DNA of 59,184 nucleotides from Lachnospiraceae bacterium (GTDB taxonomy: Bacteria; Bacillota; Clostridia; Lachnospirales; Lachnospiraceae). The translations under genes were made by a program, and so were the position numbers. Below are positions 15,936 through 26,064 of the stretch, piece after piece. The stretch's first letter is position 1. Each line of letters begins with the position of its first letter. Below the pieces are notes generated by a model. The model was not told the DNA's origin and made no database searches. It worked only from the letters and a program-made list of their open reading frames with translations. The stretch covers positions 1 to 59,184 of the forward strand of contig JAEEUR010000003.1 of the NCBI GenBank assembly GCA_016290595.1, given 5' to 3'.

Positions 15936-16035
15936 ACTTTTTTCTTTTTCCACCCCTGACGCTGCTTCCTGCGGCATACCGCGTTCTTTCCGCCGCGCTT
16001 CATACCGAGCTTTTTATTTGCGCCTCATTCTTTCC

Positions 16036-16185
16036 GCCTCGCTGCCTCGATAAAACTTTTGAGAACGCGTGCCCTGCTATGCAGGCCCCGCTACCTCTCA
16101 GCCCGCTTCGGCGACCTTCCTGAATGCAAGATGAGCAGTCAGGTCGCCTCAAGGAGCGTTCGAAAAGTTTATTCGGACGCGAGGC
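16036..16185. repeat. Imperfect palindromic intergenic element, copy 2
   Basis: GCCTCGC...GCGAGGC ends; GAACGC (16063-16068)/GCGTTC (16156-16161); inner stem GGCGACCT (16110-16117)/AGGTCGCC (16141-16148). Confidence 0.75.
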
Positions 16186-16197
16186 GTAAAATAAATC

Positions 16198-17313
16198 TTA
16201 CCTCGTCACGAAATTCACCGGCAGGATCAGGTAGATGTAGGTGCCCTCCTCGTCGCGGATAAAGCCCGGCGCCCGGGAATTCGTCAGATACAGCGTCACC
16301 TTCTCATCGCTGATGGCCCGCAGCGCATCGATCAGGAAACGCGGATTGAAGCCGATCATCAGATTGCTTCCTTCCTTCTCCACTTCCATCTCCTCCTTCA
16401 TCGATCCGATGATCGAAGTCAGGCTCAGCGTCACGCTGCCGTTCTTGATGTTCAGGATCAGCGGCTTCTTATCCGACTCGCGCACCAGGATCACCGAACG
16501 TTCGATGCAGTTTAAGAGGCGCTTGCGGTTGAAGACCAGTTTCGTCTCGTAATTGTCCGTGATCATCTGGTCGATGCGGAAATATTCGCCTTCTATCAGG
16601 CGGCTCACCACGGTCGTTCCCTCAAACGCGAACAGGATGTGGTTCTTTCCGATATAGATGTTCACCATCTTCGTGGCATCGCCCGTGATGATGCGGCTTA
16701 AATCGTTCAGCGTCTTGCCCGGAACGATGACCGAAACGGGGTTTACCGCCTCGTGATTGTTCATCACGCTGTAGCGGATCGCGATCCGGTGCCCGTCCAG
16801 CGCGGCGACCCGGAGCGTATTCCCCTTGATCTCGAAAAGCTCGCCGGTCATCATCTTGTTGTTTTCATTCGCCGCGATCGAGAAGATGGTCTGCTCGATG
16901 ATCTCCTTTAAGGTAAGCTGCGAGATCACGACCGGGATTCCCTTGTTGATGGAAGGCATGCCGATGAAATCGTCCCCGTTTTTGCCGGACATCGTGAAAT
17001 ACGCGTCCGCAGAGGTGATCTCCACCTGCAGATTGCTGTCCACCTTAATGTGGATCTCCTCCTCCGGCAGATTGCGGATAATATCGGAAAACAGCTTGGC
17101 GTCCAGCGCGACGGTCCCTTCGGAAATGATGGTGCCGCCGGTCTCCGAACGGATGGCCATCTCCATATCGTTTGCCATCAGCGTAACGATGCCGTTCTTC
17201 GCTTCCAGCAGCAGGCATTCCAGGATCGGAAGGGAGGTGCGGGTCGGCACAGCCTTCAGGGTCGTGTTGATCGCCTGCATCAGTTTCGATTTCGAGAAGA
17301 AAAGGTCTAACAT
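16198..17313 (-). CDS. dnaN: DNA polymerase III beta subunit (sliding clamp)
   Basis: Three-domain clamp sequence; syntenic with dnaA; C-terminal YLILPVN(F). Confidence 0.96.
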   Translation of the reverse strand: MLDLFFSKSKLMQAINTTLKAVPTRTSLPILECLLLEAKNGIVTLMANDMEMAIRSETGGTIISEGTVALDAKLFSDIIRNLPEEEIHIKVDSNLQVEITSADAYFTMSGKNGDDFIGMPSINKGIPVVISQLTLKEIIEQTIFSIAANENNKMMTGELFEIKGNTLRVAALDGHRIAIRYSVMNNHEAVNPVSVIVPGKTLNDLSRIITGDATKMVNIYIGKNHILFAFEGTTVVSRLIEGEYFRIDQMITDNYETKLVFNRKRLLNCIERSVILVRESDKKPLILNIKNGSVTLSLTSIIGSMKEEMEVEKEGSNLMIGFNPRFLIDALRAISDEKVTLYLTNSRAPGFIRDEEGTYIYLILPVNFVTR

Positions 17314-17534
17314 AACAACTCCTTTTTATGGTGACGTAGTATTTATAGTTATAAGGGCTGTAGAATTGTTGAAAGCCCGTTTTTTCCCAGCAGCCGTCCC
17401 GTTTTTCGCCTTGGATAAGGCAGTTGAGGAGCCTTTGAAAGGCCGGGGATAAGGGTCTGTTTTTCCACTGCCCCGGAAGGGGGCTGAAAAGCCTTGAAAT
17501 TTATCCGCCTCTTTTCCACGGGAAACGGTGGATA

Positions 17535-18875
17535 TCAGGGTTTGATCTTCTTGCGCAGGACCTCCATGACGCTGCGCAGGGATTCGTCCGTCTGCAGCTG
17601 CTCTTCGATCTTCCGCTTGCCGTACAGAACGGTGGTATGATCCCTTCCGCCCAGAAACTGGCCGATGTATTTGAGCGGGGTCTGGGTCAGATCCTTGGCC
17701 AGGTACATTACGATCTGGCGCGGGAAGACGATCTCGGCGTCCTTTTTCTTGGAAATGATGTCCGCCGTCCGGATGCCGAAGTGGTCGGAAACAACCTCTA
17801 ATATATAAGGAAGCGTGATCTCGCGCGGCGCGTCCGGATTGATTTGGTCGCGCAGGGCTTCCTCGGCCAGCTCCAGCGTGATGGGCCGCACCGTGACGCG
17901 GGATAAGGCGACGATCTTGGTCAGGGCGCCCTCCAGCTCCCGGATATTGGATTTGATATTGCTGGCGATGTACTTGACGACTTCGTTGTCGATGTTGTAG
18001 CCGGCGATCTCCTCTTTTTTGCGCAGGATCGCCATGCGGGTCTCAAAATCCGGCAGGCCGATATCCGCGGTGAGGCCCTGTTCGAAGCGGGTGCGGAGCC
18101 GCTCCTCCAGGTCGTCGATCTCCTTCGGCACGCGGTCACTGGTGATCACGATCTGCTTGTTCTTTTCATACAGGGCGTTGAAGGTATGGAAAAGCTCTTC
18201 CTGCATGCCGAACTTTTTGGAAATGAACTGGATGTCGTCGATCAGCAGCACGTCCACGAAGCGGTATTTCTCGCGGAAATCCGTCATGGTCGTGTTGTTC
18301 TTGTTGGCGAGCGCGTCCACGTAGTCGTTCAGGAACTTTTCGCAGGTCACGTAAAGGACGCGGGCGTTCGGCCTTTCCTTTAAGATAAAGTGGGCGATGG
18401 ACTGCATCAGGTGGGTCTTGCCCAGGCCGGCGCCGCCGTAGATATACAGCGGATTGTAGATCTCGCCGGGCGCCTCCGCCACGGCCAGGGAGGCGGCGTG
18501 CGCCAGCTTGTTGTTCTGGCCCACGACGAAGGAATCAAAGGTGTAGCGAGAGTTCAGATTGGCGATGCTGAATTCCCGGCGGGACACGGAGGGATCGTCC
18601 TCGCGGTCCTCCTCCCGCGTGGTGACGAATTTCAGCGTACAGCTGACGCCGGTGATCTCCTCCACGGCATAGCGCAGGAAAAAGGCATAGCGGGTCTCCA
18701 CGAAGGACGCGGCATGGCTGTCCCCCGGAAAATAGATCGTCAGAACGTTTTTATTGCTTAAGGAAACCGGAATCAGCGGCAGGATCCAGGTCCGGTAGCT
18801 GACGTCCGTCAGGCCTCTGTCCTCCCGTACTTTTTCCAGAATATCGTCCCATTTACTCTTAATTAATGTAAACAT
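17535..18875 (-). CDS. dnaA: Chromosomal replication initiator DnaA (start refined to MFTLIKSKW; track start 18887)
   Basis: NPLYIYGGAGLGKTHLMQSIAH Walker A; ALTKIVALS; GGRDHTTVLYG box-recognition motif. Confidence 0.98.
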   Translation of the reverse strand: MFTLIKSKWDDILEKVREDRGLTDVSYRTWILPLIPVSLSNKNVLTIYFPGDSHAASFVETRYAFFLRYAVEEITGVSCTLKFVTTREEDREDDPSVSRREFSIANLNSRYTFDSFVVGQNNKLAHAASLAVAEAPGEIYNPLYIYGGAGLGKTHLMQSIAHFILKERPNARVLYVTCEKFLNDYVDALANKNNTTMTDFREKYRFVDVLLIDDIQFISKKFGMQEELFHTFNALYEKNKQIVITSDRVPKEIDDLEERLRTRFEQGLTADIGLPDFETRMAILRKKEEIAGYNIDNEVVKYIASNIKSNIRELEGALTKIVALSRVTVRPITLELAEEALRDQINPDAPREITLPYILEVVSDHFGIRTADIISKKKDAEIVFPRQIVMYLAKDLTQTPLKYIGQFLGGRDHTTVLYGKRKIEEQLQTDESLRSVMEVLRKKIKP

Positions 18876-18899
18876 AGCATACCTCACCGTATAAGGGCA

Positions 18900-19200
18900 A
18901 AATCCGACTTATACAACTGTAATATAGCAAAAAAGGCCTGAAAATTCAAGAAGAAAATGATCCGGAAGGTGGAAATAATCAATCTGAACAGGTCAAATGT
19001 GGAATATTTCGGGCAGGTTTTTCACATTCCGCGGCAGTTATACACTGCCAAAAGAACAGTCATCCACAATTCCGGAAACGCTAAAGCCTCAAAAAATGCG
19101 GAAATACGGGAAAATTTAAATAATTATCCACTTTGTCAACAGCGCCGGAAAACGGAAAGGTGTATAGAAAAAGGGATGTGCATCTATCCACAAAATATCC
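18900..19200. other. Chromosomal origin oriC, DnaA-box cluster between dnaA and rpmH
   Basis: DnaA-box-like 9-mers: TTATACAAC 18909, TGTGGAATA 18998, TTATACACT 19038, TCATCCACA 19060, TTATCCACT 19124, TGTATAGAA 19161, CTATCCACA 19184; AT-rich TTTAAATAATT; gene strand flips here. Confidence 0.88.
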
Positions 19201-19267
19201 CCATTTTTCCCTCATTTTGGGGATATTGACTTTTTTCGGGCGCCGGAGGACGCCGTGAAAAAAGTGC

Positions 19268-19296
19268 TTGACGGAGAAGAAACTTTTCCTTATAAT
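19268..19296 (+). promoter_or_regulatory. Sigma-A promoter of rpmH operon
   Basis: TTGACG-N17-TATAAT. Confidence 0.8.
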
Positions 19297-19336
19297 ACCT
19301 ACTGCGTTTTACTAAAAAACGAGGAGGTAAGTTGCC

Positions 19337-19471
19337 ATGAAAATGACGTTTCAGCCCAAGAGAGTCTCTGATAAAAGAGTCCACGGTTTCCGGGCGAGAA
19401 TGAAAACGGCCAGCGGCAGAAAAGTATTATCCGCCCGCAGAGCAAAAGGCAGAAAAGCTATTTCGTTTTAG
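19337..19471 (+). CDS. rpmH: 50S ribosomal protein L34 (44 aa; not in supplied ORF track)
   Basis: [54 protein letters not shown]. Confidence 0.96.
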   Translation: MKMTFQPKRVSDKRVHGFRARMKTASGRKVLSARRAKGRKAISF

Positions 19472-19501
19472 GCCGCGCTAAGTGGTCTATTTTTTACGGA
19501 A

Positions 19502-19864
19502 ATGGGCGCTTTTAAGCCAATGGAGACGCTGAAGAAAACAGCGGAGTTTGCCGAAGTCTATGAAAAAGGAAAGGCTTACGGCTCGAAACTCCTGGTCCTG
19601 TATGTTTTGAATCCGGAAAAGGACCGGGAAGAAGGCCGATTGGGAATATCGGTCAGCAAAAAGGTCGGCAACAGCGTGGTGAGACACCGCCTCCGCCGGC
19701 TGATAAAGGAAAGCTTCCGCCTTCAGAAATCGAAATGGGCAGCAAGGGATTACGTTGTGGTTGCCCGAAAGGAAGCCGCCGGGAAGAGTTATGCGGAAAT
19801 CGAAGAAACGCTCTTCTGTCTCGGCAACAGATCGAACAGTTTGGCTAAGGGTGAGAACCGATGA
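19502..19864 (+). CDS. rnpA: Ribonuclease P protein component
   Basis: [29 protein letters not shown] motif; synteny. Confidence 0.95.
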   Translation: MGAFKPMETLKKTAEFAEVYEKGKAYGSKLLVLYVLNPEKDREEGRLGISVSKKVGNSVVRHRLRRLIKESFRLQKSKWAARDYVVVARKEAAGKSYAEIEETLFCLGNRSNSLAKGENR

Positions 19865-20094
19865 AACGCTTGCTGATGTCTCTTGTGCGATTCTATCAGA
19901 AAAGGATCTCGCCCTTAAAACCCTCCGGAACCTGCAAGTATATTCCGACCTGTTCCCAGTACGCGCTGGAGGCGCTGGAACGGCACGGAGCTTTAAAAGG
20001 AAGTATTCTGGCAATCTGGAGAGTATTGCGCTGCAATCCCTTTTCGGAAGGGGGATATGATCCCGTCCCTGAAGTATGGCCGAAAAAAAGGTAA
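19861..20094 (+). CDS. yidD: Membrane protein insertion efficiency factor YidD
   Basis: [38 protein letters not shown]. Confidence 0.95.
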   Translation: MKRLLMSLVRFYQKRISPLKPSGTCKYIPTCSQYALEALERHGALKGSILAIWRVLRCNPFSEGGYDPVPEVWPKKR

Positions 20095-20109
20095 GCGCTG
20101 GAGGAAAAA

Positions 20110-21201
20110 ATGTATTATCTATTGTTAAGTACAGCGGAGACGGCGACGAGATCCACGAAATTCTTCTATGAAGACTGGATCATCGTAAAGCCTTTTATCT
20201 GGCTGTTCAGTCAGTGCATGAACGGTATCATGTTCGTACTGGACAAGGTCGGCATTTACAATATTGCCCTCTGTATCGTTCTTTTCACCATTCTGACCAA
20301 GTTCCTGCTGCTGCCCATGACCGTCAAGCAGCAGAAAACCATGCGGATCCAGAGCATCATGAATCCGGAGATCCAGGCCCTGCAGAAAAAGTACGCCGGC
20401 AAGACGGACACCCTCTCCCGCCAGAAAATGATGGAGGAGCAGCAGGCGATCCAGCAGAAATACGGCGTATCCATGTTCGGCGGCTGCCTGCCGACCCTGA
20501 TCCAGATGCCGATCCTCTTCGCCCTGTACCCGGTCATCTACCGTATGGAAGAATACGTTAAGTATCTGGGTACGCTGGAAAGCAAGCTGAGCGCCGAGCA
20601 GTATACCCGCATGTGGCAGCTCTTCGACCTGAATCTGAAGGATGCGCCGAAACAGGCGGCGGGCTTCCCGCTCTCCTGGTCCGTCCTGATCCCGCTTCTG
20701 GTCGCCGGCTCGCAGTACCTGCAGACCAAGCTGATGACGTCACGTCAGCAGACGAACAACAACAGCGACAATCCGATGGGCAGCTCCATGAAGATGATGA
20801 ATATCATCATGCCGCTCATGCTCGGCTTCATGGCGATCTCCTTCCCTGCTTTCCTGGGCCTGTACTGGCTGGTGCAGTCCCTGGTCATGCTGGTGCAGCA
20901 GATCATGATCAACAAGGCGCTGGATAAGAAGACGAACGAGGAACTGATCAAAGAAAACATAGAAAAAGCCAATAAAAAGCGCGCCCGCAAGGGTCAGCCG
21001 CCGATCTCGGACAAGGCCAGCATCTCGACCCGCAATCTGGACCGCCTGAACGCACGCGGCCAGGATCTGACGTCGCAGGAAGAAAAAGAAGCCAAAATGA
21101 AGGCGGCAACGGAATATTATCAGAGCCGCTCGGCCGCGCCGGGTTCCCTGGCAGCCAAGGCCAACATGGTCCGGGATTACAACGAAAGGAACAAAAAGTA
21201 A
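20110..21201 (+). CDS. yidC: YidC/Oxa1 membrane protein insertase
   Basis: FTILTKFLLLPMTVKQQKTMRIQSIMNPEIQALQKKY. Confidence 0.95.
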   Translation: MYYLLLSTAETATRSTKFFYEDWIIVKPFIWLFSQCMNGIMFVLDKVGIYNIALCIVLFTILTKFLLLPMTVKQQKTMRIQSIMNPEIQALQKKYAGKTDTLSRQKMMEEQQAIQQKYGVSMFGGCLPTLIQMPILFALYPVIYRMEEYVKYLGTLESKLSAEQYTRMWQLFDLNLKDAPKQAAGFPLSWSVLIPLLVAGSQYLQTKLMTSRQQTNNNSDNPMGSSMKMMNIIMPLMLGFMAISFPAFLGLYWLVQSLVMLVQQIMINKALDKKTNEELIKENIEKANKKRARKGQPPISDKASISTRNLDRLNARGQDLTSQEEKEAKMKAATEYYQSRSAAPGSLAAKANMVRDYNERNKK

Positions 21202-21210
21202 GAAAAACCT

Positions 21211-21879
21211 ATGAAACAGGAAATCTTTAACGGAAAAACGGTGGATGACGCCATCAATAAAGCGATCATGGAGCTTCGGGTGTCCAGCGATCAGCTCGGC
21301 TACGAAGTGATAGACAAAGGTTCCAACGGGATTTTAGGCATCGGCGCCCGTCCGGCGACGATCAAGGCCTGGGCGCTGGCGCAGGGCGCGGAGGATATCG
21401 CCCGGGAGTTTTTAACCAACGTTTTTGAAACCATGGGCCTGGAAGTGGACGTGATCTCCGAATACAACGAGGAGGAACGGACCATTTCCCTGGATCTGCA
21501 GGGCGAAAACATGGGCATCCTGATCGGCAAACGCGGCCAGACGCTGGATTCCCTTCAGTATCTGACCAGCCTGGTGGTCAACAAAGGCAGCGAGGAATAC
21601 ATCCGCGTGAAGCTGGATATCGAGAACTACCGCGAAAGACGCGAGGATTCGCTGGAAAATCTGGCCCGCAGCTGTGCGGCCAAGGTCAAAAAGACCAGAC
21701 GGCCCGTGGTGCTGGAGCCGATGAACCCCTACGAGCGCCGGATCATCCATTCCTGCCTGCAGAACGACCGGAACGTGGTGACCTCCAGCGAGGGCGAGGA
21801 ACCTTACCGGCACGTCGTCATTTCCTTAAAGCGCTACAACAAGGACAAGAAAACCGAAAAAGCGCCGGAGGAGGAGTAA
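21211..21879 (+). CDS. jag: Jag/KhpB RNA-binding protein (Jag-N, KH, R3H)
   Basis: GNMGILIGKRGQTLDSLQYLTSLVVNKG-type KH motif; R3H C-terminus; synteny. Confidence 0.93.
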   Translation: MKQEIFNGKTVDDAINKAIMELRVSSDQLGYEVIDKGSNGILGIGARPATIKAWALAQGAEDIAREFLTNVFETMGLEVDVISEYNEEERTISLDLQGENMGILIGKRGQTLDSLQYLTSLVVNKGSEEYIRVKLDIENYRERREDSLENLARSCAAKVKKTRRPVVLEPMNPYERRIIHSCLQNDRNVVTSSEGEEPYRHVVISLKRYNKDKKTEKAPEEE

Positions 21880-21890
21880 GATACCGGAAA

Positions 21891-21916
21891 AGCGGGGCGC
21901 TTCGCCCCGCTTTTTT
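21891..21916 (+). terminator. Rho-independent terminator after jag
   Basis: AGCGGGGCGCTTCGCCCCGCTTTTTT. Confidence 0.85.
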
Positions 21917-21928
21917 GAAGGAGTTTCT

Positions 21929-23296
21929 ATGGAATTCGATACTATTGCCGCGATCTCTACGGGCCTGGTGCCCGGCGGGATCGGGATCGTTCGGGTCAGC
22001 GGGCCCCGGGCTGTCGCGGTCTGCGAGCCGCTGGTCAGGCTCCGGAAGGGAGCGTTAAGCGGGTCAGCGGCCAATCATTTATATTACGGAAAGATCACGG
22101 ACGGGGAAACGGTGCTGGACGAGGCGCTGATCGCTGTCTTAAAGGCGCCGCACAGCTATACGGCGGAGGATACGGTGGAGCTGCAGTGCCACGGCGGCCC
22201 CTACGTCTTAAACCGGGTGCTGGAGGCGGTCTTAAAAGCCGGCGCCAGACTGGCGGAGCCGGGCGAGTTTACCAAACGGGCCTTCTTAAACGGCCGTCTG
22301 GACTTAAGCGAAGCCGAAGCCGTGATGGATCTGATCTCCTCTCACACCGAGCTGGCCCGCGAGACCGCCTTAAAGCAGCTGCAGGGCGCGCATTCCGAAA
22401 AGATCCGCGCCATGCGGGCGGTAATACTGGAGAAAACGGCCTATCTGGAGGCGGCGCTGGACGACCCGGAGCACTATGAGCTGGAAGGCTTTGCCGACGA
22501 GGTCTCTTCTGCGGCAAAAGCGCTGCGGGATGAGATCCAGGGGATGCTGCGCCTGGCCGATAACGGCAGGCTTCTGACCGAGGGCGTCAGGACCGCTATC
22601 ATCGGCTGCCCGAACGTGGGCAAATCTTCTCTTCTCAACCGGCTTTTAGGCTTCGAGCGGGCGATCGTGACGCAGATCCCGGGTACGACGCGGGATACGA
22701 TCGAGGAAAGCGTCCGCTTCGGGGACCTGGTTCTCAGGCTGTCGGATACCGCCGGGATCCGGGAAAGCGAGGACACCGTGGAGCGCATCGGGATCGGCCG
22801 CGCCCGGGAAGCCATCCGGGAGGCGGAGCTGATCCTGCTGTTAACGGACGGATCAAAGCCGTTTTCGAAAGACGACGAGGCACTGCTGGCTCTCTGCGGG
22901 GGCAAAAAGTGCCTGCTTCTGCTCAATAAGGCGGATCTGGGGCTGGCGGAAACGCCGGAAAGCCTCGAAAAACGTCTGAAACTGCCCTGCTTTGCGGTTT
23001 CGGCCTTAAGCGGCAGCGGCCTGGACGCGGTCCTGGAAAAGATACGGGAACTCTTCTGTCTCTCCGAGATCCGCCAGCAGCCGCTGATCGTGACGAATAT
23101 AAGGCACAAGGAGCTGCTGCGGCAGGCGGAGCGCTCGCTCTCGTGCGTGCTTGACACGGTCGAAGCCGGCGCGCCGGAGGATCTTCTGACCATCGATCTG
23201 ATGGACGCCTACCGCGCGCTGGGACAGATCCTGGGCGAAGAGGTCGAGGAAGACCTGATCAACGAGATCTTCGGAAAGTTCTGCATGGGGAAATAA
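21929..23296 (+). CDS. mnmE: tRNA modification GTPase MnmE
   Basis: DTIAAISTGLVPGGIGIVRVSG; GCPNVGKSSLLNRLLG; C-terminal FCMGK (FCIGK-type). Confidence 0.97.
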   Translation: MEFDTIAAISTGLVPGGIGIVRVSGPRAVAVCEPLVRLRKGALSGSAANHLYYGKITDGETVLDEALIAVLKAPHSYTAEDTVELQCHGGPYVLNRVLEAVLKAGARLAEPGEFTKRAFLNGRLDLSEAEAVMDLISSHTELARETALKQLQGAHSEKIRAMRAVILEKTAYLEAALDDPEHYELEGFADEVSSAAKALRDEIQGMLRLADNGRLLTEGVRTAIIGCPNVGKSSLLNRLLGFERAIVTQIPGTTRDTIEESVRFGDLVLRLSDTAGIRESEDTVERIGIGRAREAIREAELILLLTDGSKPFSKDDEALLALCGGKKCLLLLNKADLGLAETPESLEKRLKLPCFAVSALSGSGLDAVLEKIRELFCLSEIRQQPLIVTNIRHKELLRQAERSLSCVLDTVEAGAPEDLLTIDLMDAYRALGQILGEEVEEDLINEIFGKFCMGK

Positions 23297-23299
23297 ACG

Positions 23300-25207
23300 A
23301 TGCCGACGGGAAAGAAAATCGAAAACACGGAAAAAGCGGACGTTCTGGTGGTCGGCGCGGGCCATGCGGGCTGCGAGGCGGCGCTGGCGGCAGCCAGGCT
23401 CGGCTGCGAAACGGTCCTTTTCACGGTCAGCGTGGATTCCATCGCCATGATGCCCTGCAATCCGAATATCGGCGGCACCTCCAAGGGCCATCTGGTCCGG
23501 GAGGTAGATGCCTTAGGCGGTGAAATGGGCCGCAACATCGATAAAAGCTACATTCAGAGCAAGATGCTGAACGAGTCCAAGGGCCCGGCGGTCCATTCCC
23601 TGCGCGCGCAGGCGGACAAGCGGGACTATTCCCAGAAAATGCGGGAAACGCTGGAAAAAACCGAGCACTTAAGGATCCGGCAGGCCGAGGTCGCAAAGAT
23701 CCTCGTGGAGGACGGAAAGATCATCGGGGCGGAAACGGTCAGCGGCAAGAAATATTTGGCGCCGGCCGTGATCCTCTGCACGGGCACCTACCTAAACGCC
23801 CGCTGCGTGTACGGCGAAGTCAGCGAGGAAACCGGTCCGAACGGTTTAAAGCGGGCTACGCATCTCTCTGACTCCCTGCGCGAAAACGGCTTGAAGCTTT
23901 TGCGCTTCAAGACCGGGACGCCGGCCCGGATCGACGGGCGGACCGTGGATCTGTCCAAAATGGAGGAACAGAAAGGCGACGAAACGATCACGCCCTTCTC
24001 TTTCGAAAATAAAGAAAACGAAATAAAAAAGCAACAAATAAGCTGCTATTTGACTTATACAAACGAAAATACCCATAGAATAATAAGAGACAATATCGAC
24101 CGCAGCCCTCTTTATTCGGGTGCGATCCGGGGAACGGGACCCCGCTACTGCCCTTCTATCGAGGACAAGGTGATGAAATTTCCGGATAAGGACCGGCATC
24201 AGCTCTTCATTGAGCCGGAAGGTCTTTACACGCACGAGCTGTATATTTCCGGGATGTCCAGCTCCCTGCCGGAGGACGTGCAGGAAGCCATGATCCGTAC
24301 GGTGCCCGGCCTTGAGCAGGCCGTGATCGTCCGCAACGCCTACGCGATCATGTACGACTGCCTGGATCCGATGCAGCTGAAGGCCTCGCTGGAATGCAAG
24401 TTCATCCGGGGCCTGTTCAGCGCCGGCCAGAGCAACGGCAGTTCCGGCTATGAGGAGGCCGCCGCCCAGGGCTTGATCGCCGGCATCAATGCGGCGCGTA
24501 TGGTCCATGGGCAGGAAGCGGTTGTCTTAAAGCGCTCGGAAGCCTATATCGGCGTGCTGATCGACGACCTGGTGACCAAGGAAAACACGGAACCCTACCG
24601 GATGATGACCTCCCGGGCCGAATACCGTCTTCTGCTGCGCCAGGACAACGCGGATCTGCGCCTGACGGAGCTGGGCCACGAGATCGGCCTCATCAGCGAG
24701 GAACGCTACCGGAAGCTGCTGGCGAAAAAGGACGCGATCGCGGCGGAGATCCGCCGCACGGAGCATACGGTGATCGCGCCGATGGAAAATGTACAGGCGC
24801 TGCTCTCCTCACACTTCAGCACGCCCTTAAAGTCCGGGATCACGCTGGCGGAGCTGATCCGCCGTCCGGAGCTGGGCTATCAGATCCTGGCGCCAGTCGA
24901 TCCCGAACGGCCGGAACTTTCGGAGGATATCTGCGAGCAGGTCGAGATCTCGCTGAAATACGAAGGCTATATCGCCAGACAGGCCGCCCAGGTGGAGCAT
25001 TTCCTGAAGCTGGAGCGCCGGCGCATCCCCGCGGAGCTGGATTATAACGACGTCGGCTCCTTACGGATCGAAGCCCGCCAGAAGCTTGAAAAGTTCCGCC
25101 CCGAAACACTTGGACAGGCGTCCCGGATCGCGGGCGTTTCCCCGGCCGACGTGGCGGTCCTGCAGGTCTATCTGGAAAAACATAAGAATGTTTCACGTGA
25201 AACATGA
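23300..25207 (+). CDS. mnmG: tRNA uridine-5-carboxymethylaminomethyl synthesis enzyme MnmG
   Basis: [25 protein letters not shown] motif; [26 protein letters not shown]. Confidence 0.97.
   Translation: MPTGKKIENTEKADVLVVGAGHAGCEAALAAARLGCETVLFTVSVDSIAMMPCNPNIGGTSKGHLVREVDALGGEMGRNIDKSYIQSKMLNESKGPAVHSLRAQADKRDYSQKMRETLEKTEHLRIRQAEVAKILVEDGKIIGAETVSGKKYLAPAVILCTGTYLNARCVYGEVSEETGPNGLKRATHLSDSLRENGLKLLRFKTGTPARIDGRTVDLSKMEEQKGDETITPFSFENKENEIKKQQISCYLTYTNENTHRIIRDNIDRSPLYSGAIRGTGPRYCPSIEDKVMKFPDKDRHQLFIEPEGLYTHELYISGMSSSLPEDVQEAMIRTVPGLEQAVIVRNAYAIMYDCLDPMQLKASLECKFIRGLFSAGQSNGSSGYEEAAAQGLIAGINAARMVHGQEAVVLKRSEAYIGVLIDDLVTKENTEPYRMMTSRAEYRLLLRQDNADLRLTELGHEIGLISEERYRKLLAKKDAIAAEIRRTEHTVIAPMENVQALLSSHFSTPLKSGITLAELIRRPELGYQILAPVDPERPELSEDICEQVEISLKYEGYIARQAAQVEHFLKLERRRIPAELDYNDVGSLRIEARQKLEKFRPETLGQASRIAGVSPADVAVLQVYLEKHKNVSRET
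25189..25204. promoter_or_regulatory. parS site 1 (overlaps mnmG 3' end)
   Basis: Perfect palindrome TGTTTCACGTGAAACA. Confidence 0.97.
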
Positions 25208-25257
25208 TTTTCCGATTCGCTTCTTTACAAAACACCGAAAATATTTTACAATGCAGA

Positions 25258-25273
25258 TGTTTCACGTGAAACA
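25258..25273. promoter_or_regulatory. parS site 2
   Basis: Perfect palindrome TGTTTCACGTGAAACA. Confidence 0.97.
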
Positions 25274-25284
25274 TTCGGAGGATT

Positions 25285-26061
25285 ATGGATCAAAACCGTG
25301 AATATCTGGAAAACGCCTTTGCCGGGCTCGGGATCCGTCTGGATCCCGGGCAGATTCAGGCGTTTGAACTGTATATGCAGCTGCTTCTGGAATGGAATGA
25401 GAAATTCAACCTCACGGCGATTACGAATCCGAAGGATATCGTGATCAAGCATTTCGCGGACAGCTGCGGGACCGTCGGCCATGAGATCACGGGCGGCGAA
25501 GGCCTTCTGGCGGATATCGGCAGCGGCGCCGGATTTCCCGGAATACCGCTCAAGATCCTGTGTCCGGATCTGACGGTCGTTCTGATGGATTCCCTCAAAA
25601 AACGGGTCGGATTCCTGGAAACCGTTATCGAGGCGCTGTCGCTCAAAAACATCTGCGCCGTGCACGGCCGCGCGGAGGATCTGGCCCGCGCCATGGAATT
25701 CCGCGAGCAGTTCGATTACGTTACGGCCCGCGCGGTGGCTTCGCTGCCGGTCCTTTCGGAATACTGCCTGCCGTTTGTCAAAACGGGCGGACTTTTTCTG
25801 GCGTATAAATCCGCCGGCGCCCGCGAAGAGGCGGAACAGGCGTCCGCGGGGATCCGCGTGCTGGGCGGCGGCCGTCCGAAGATCCGCGAGTACCTGCTGC
25901 CGGATTCGGACTATCGGCGCAGCGTCGTGATCATAGAAAAACGCAGGGAAACCCCGAAAAGCTTCCCGAGAAAGGCCGGAACGGCCGCCAAAAAGCCGCT
26001 GATCCGGGATCCGCAGAAGGATCTGAAGAAAAATACGGCAAAAACGAATTCAATCAGGTGA
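25285..26061 (+). CDS. rsmG: 16S rRNA (guanine527-N7)-methyltransferase RsmG
   Basis: LLEWNEKFNLTAITNPKDIVIKHFADS; LADIGSGAGFPGIPLKI. Confidence 0.96.
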   Translation: MDQNREYLENAFAGLGIRLDPGQIQAFELYMQLLLEWNEKFNLTAITNPKDIVIKHFADSCGTVGHEITGGEGLLADIGSGAGFPGIPLKILCPDLTVVLMDSLKKRVGFLETVIEALSLKNICAVHGRAEDLARAMEFREQFDYVTARAVASLPVLSEYCLPFVKTGGLFLAYKSAGAREEAEQASAGIRVLGGGRPKIREYLLPDSDYRRSVVIIEKRRETPKSFPRKAGTAAKKPLIRDPQKDLKKNTAKTNSIR

Positions 26062-26064
26062 AAA

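Noticed and set aside
17314-17534. Second DnaA-box cluster between dnaN and dnaA
   Set aside because: Only weak partial matches (GGATAAG, TTATCCGCC, TTTTCCACG); not enough to call with confidence, although a bipartite origin remains possible.
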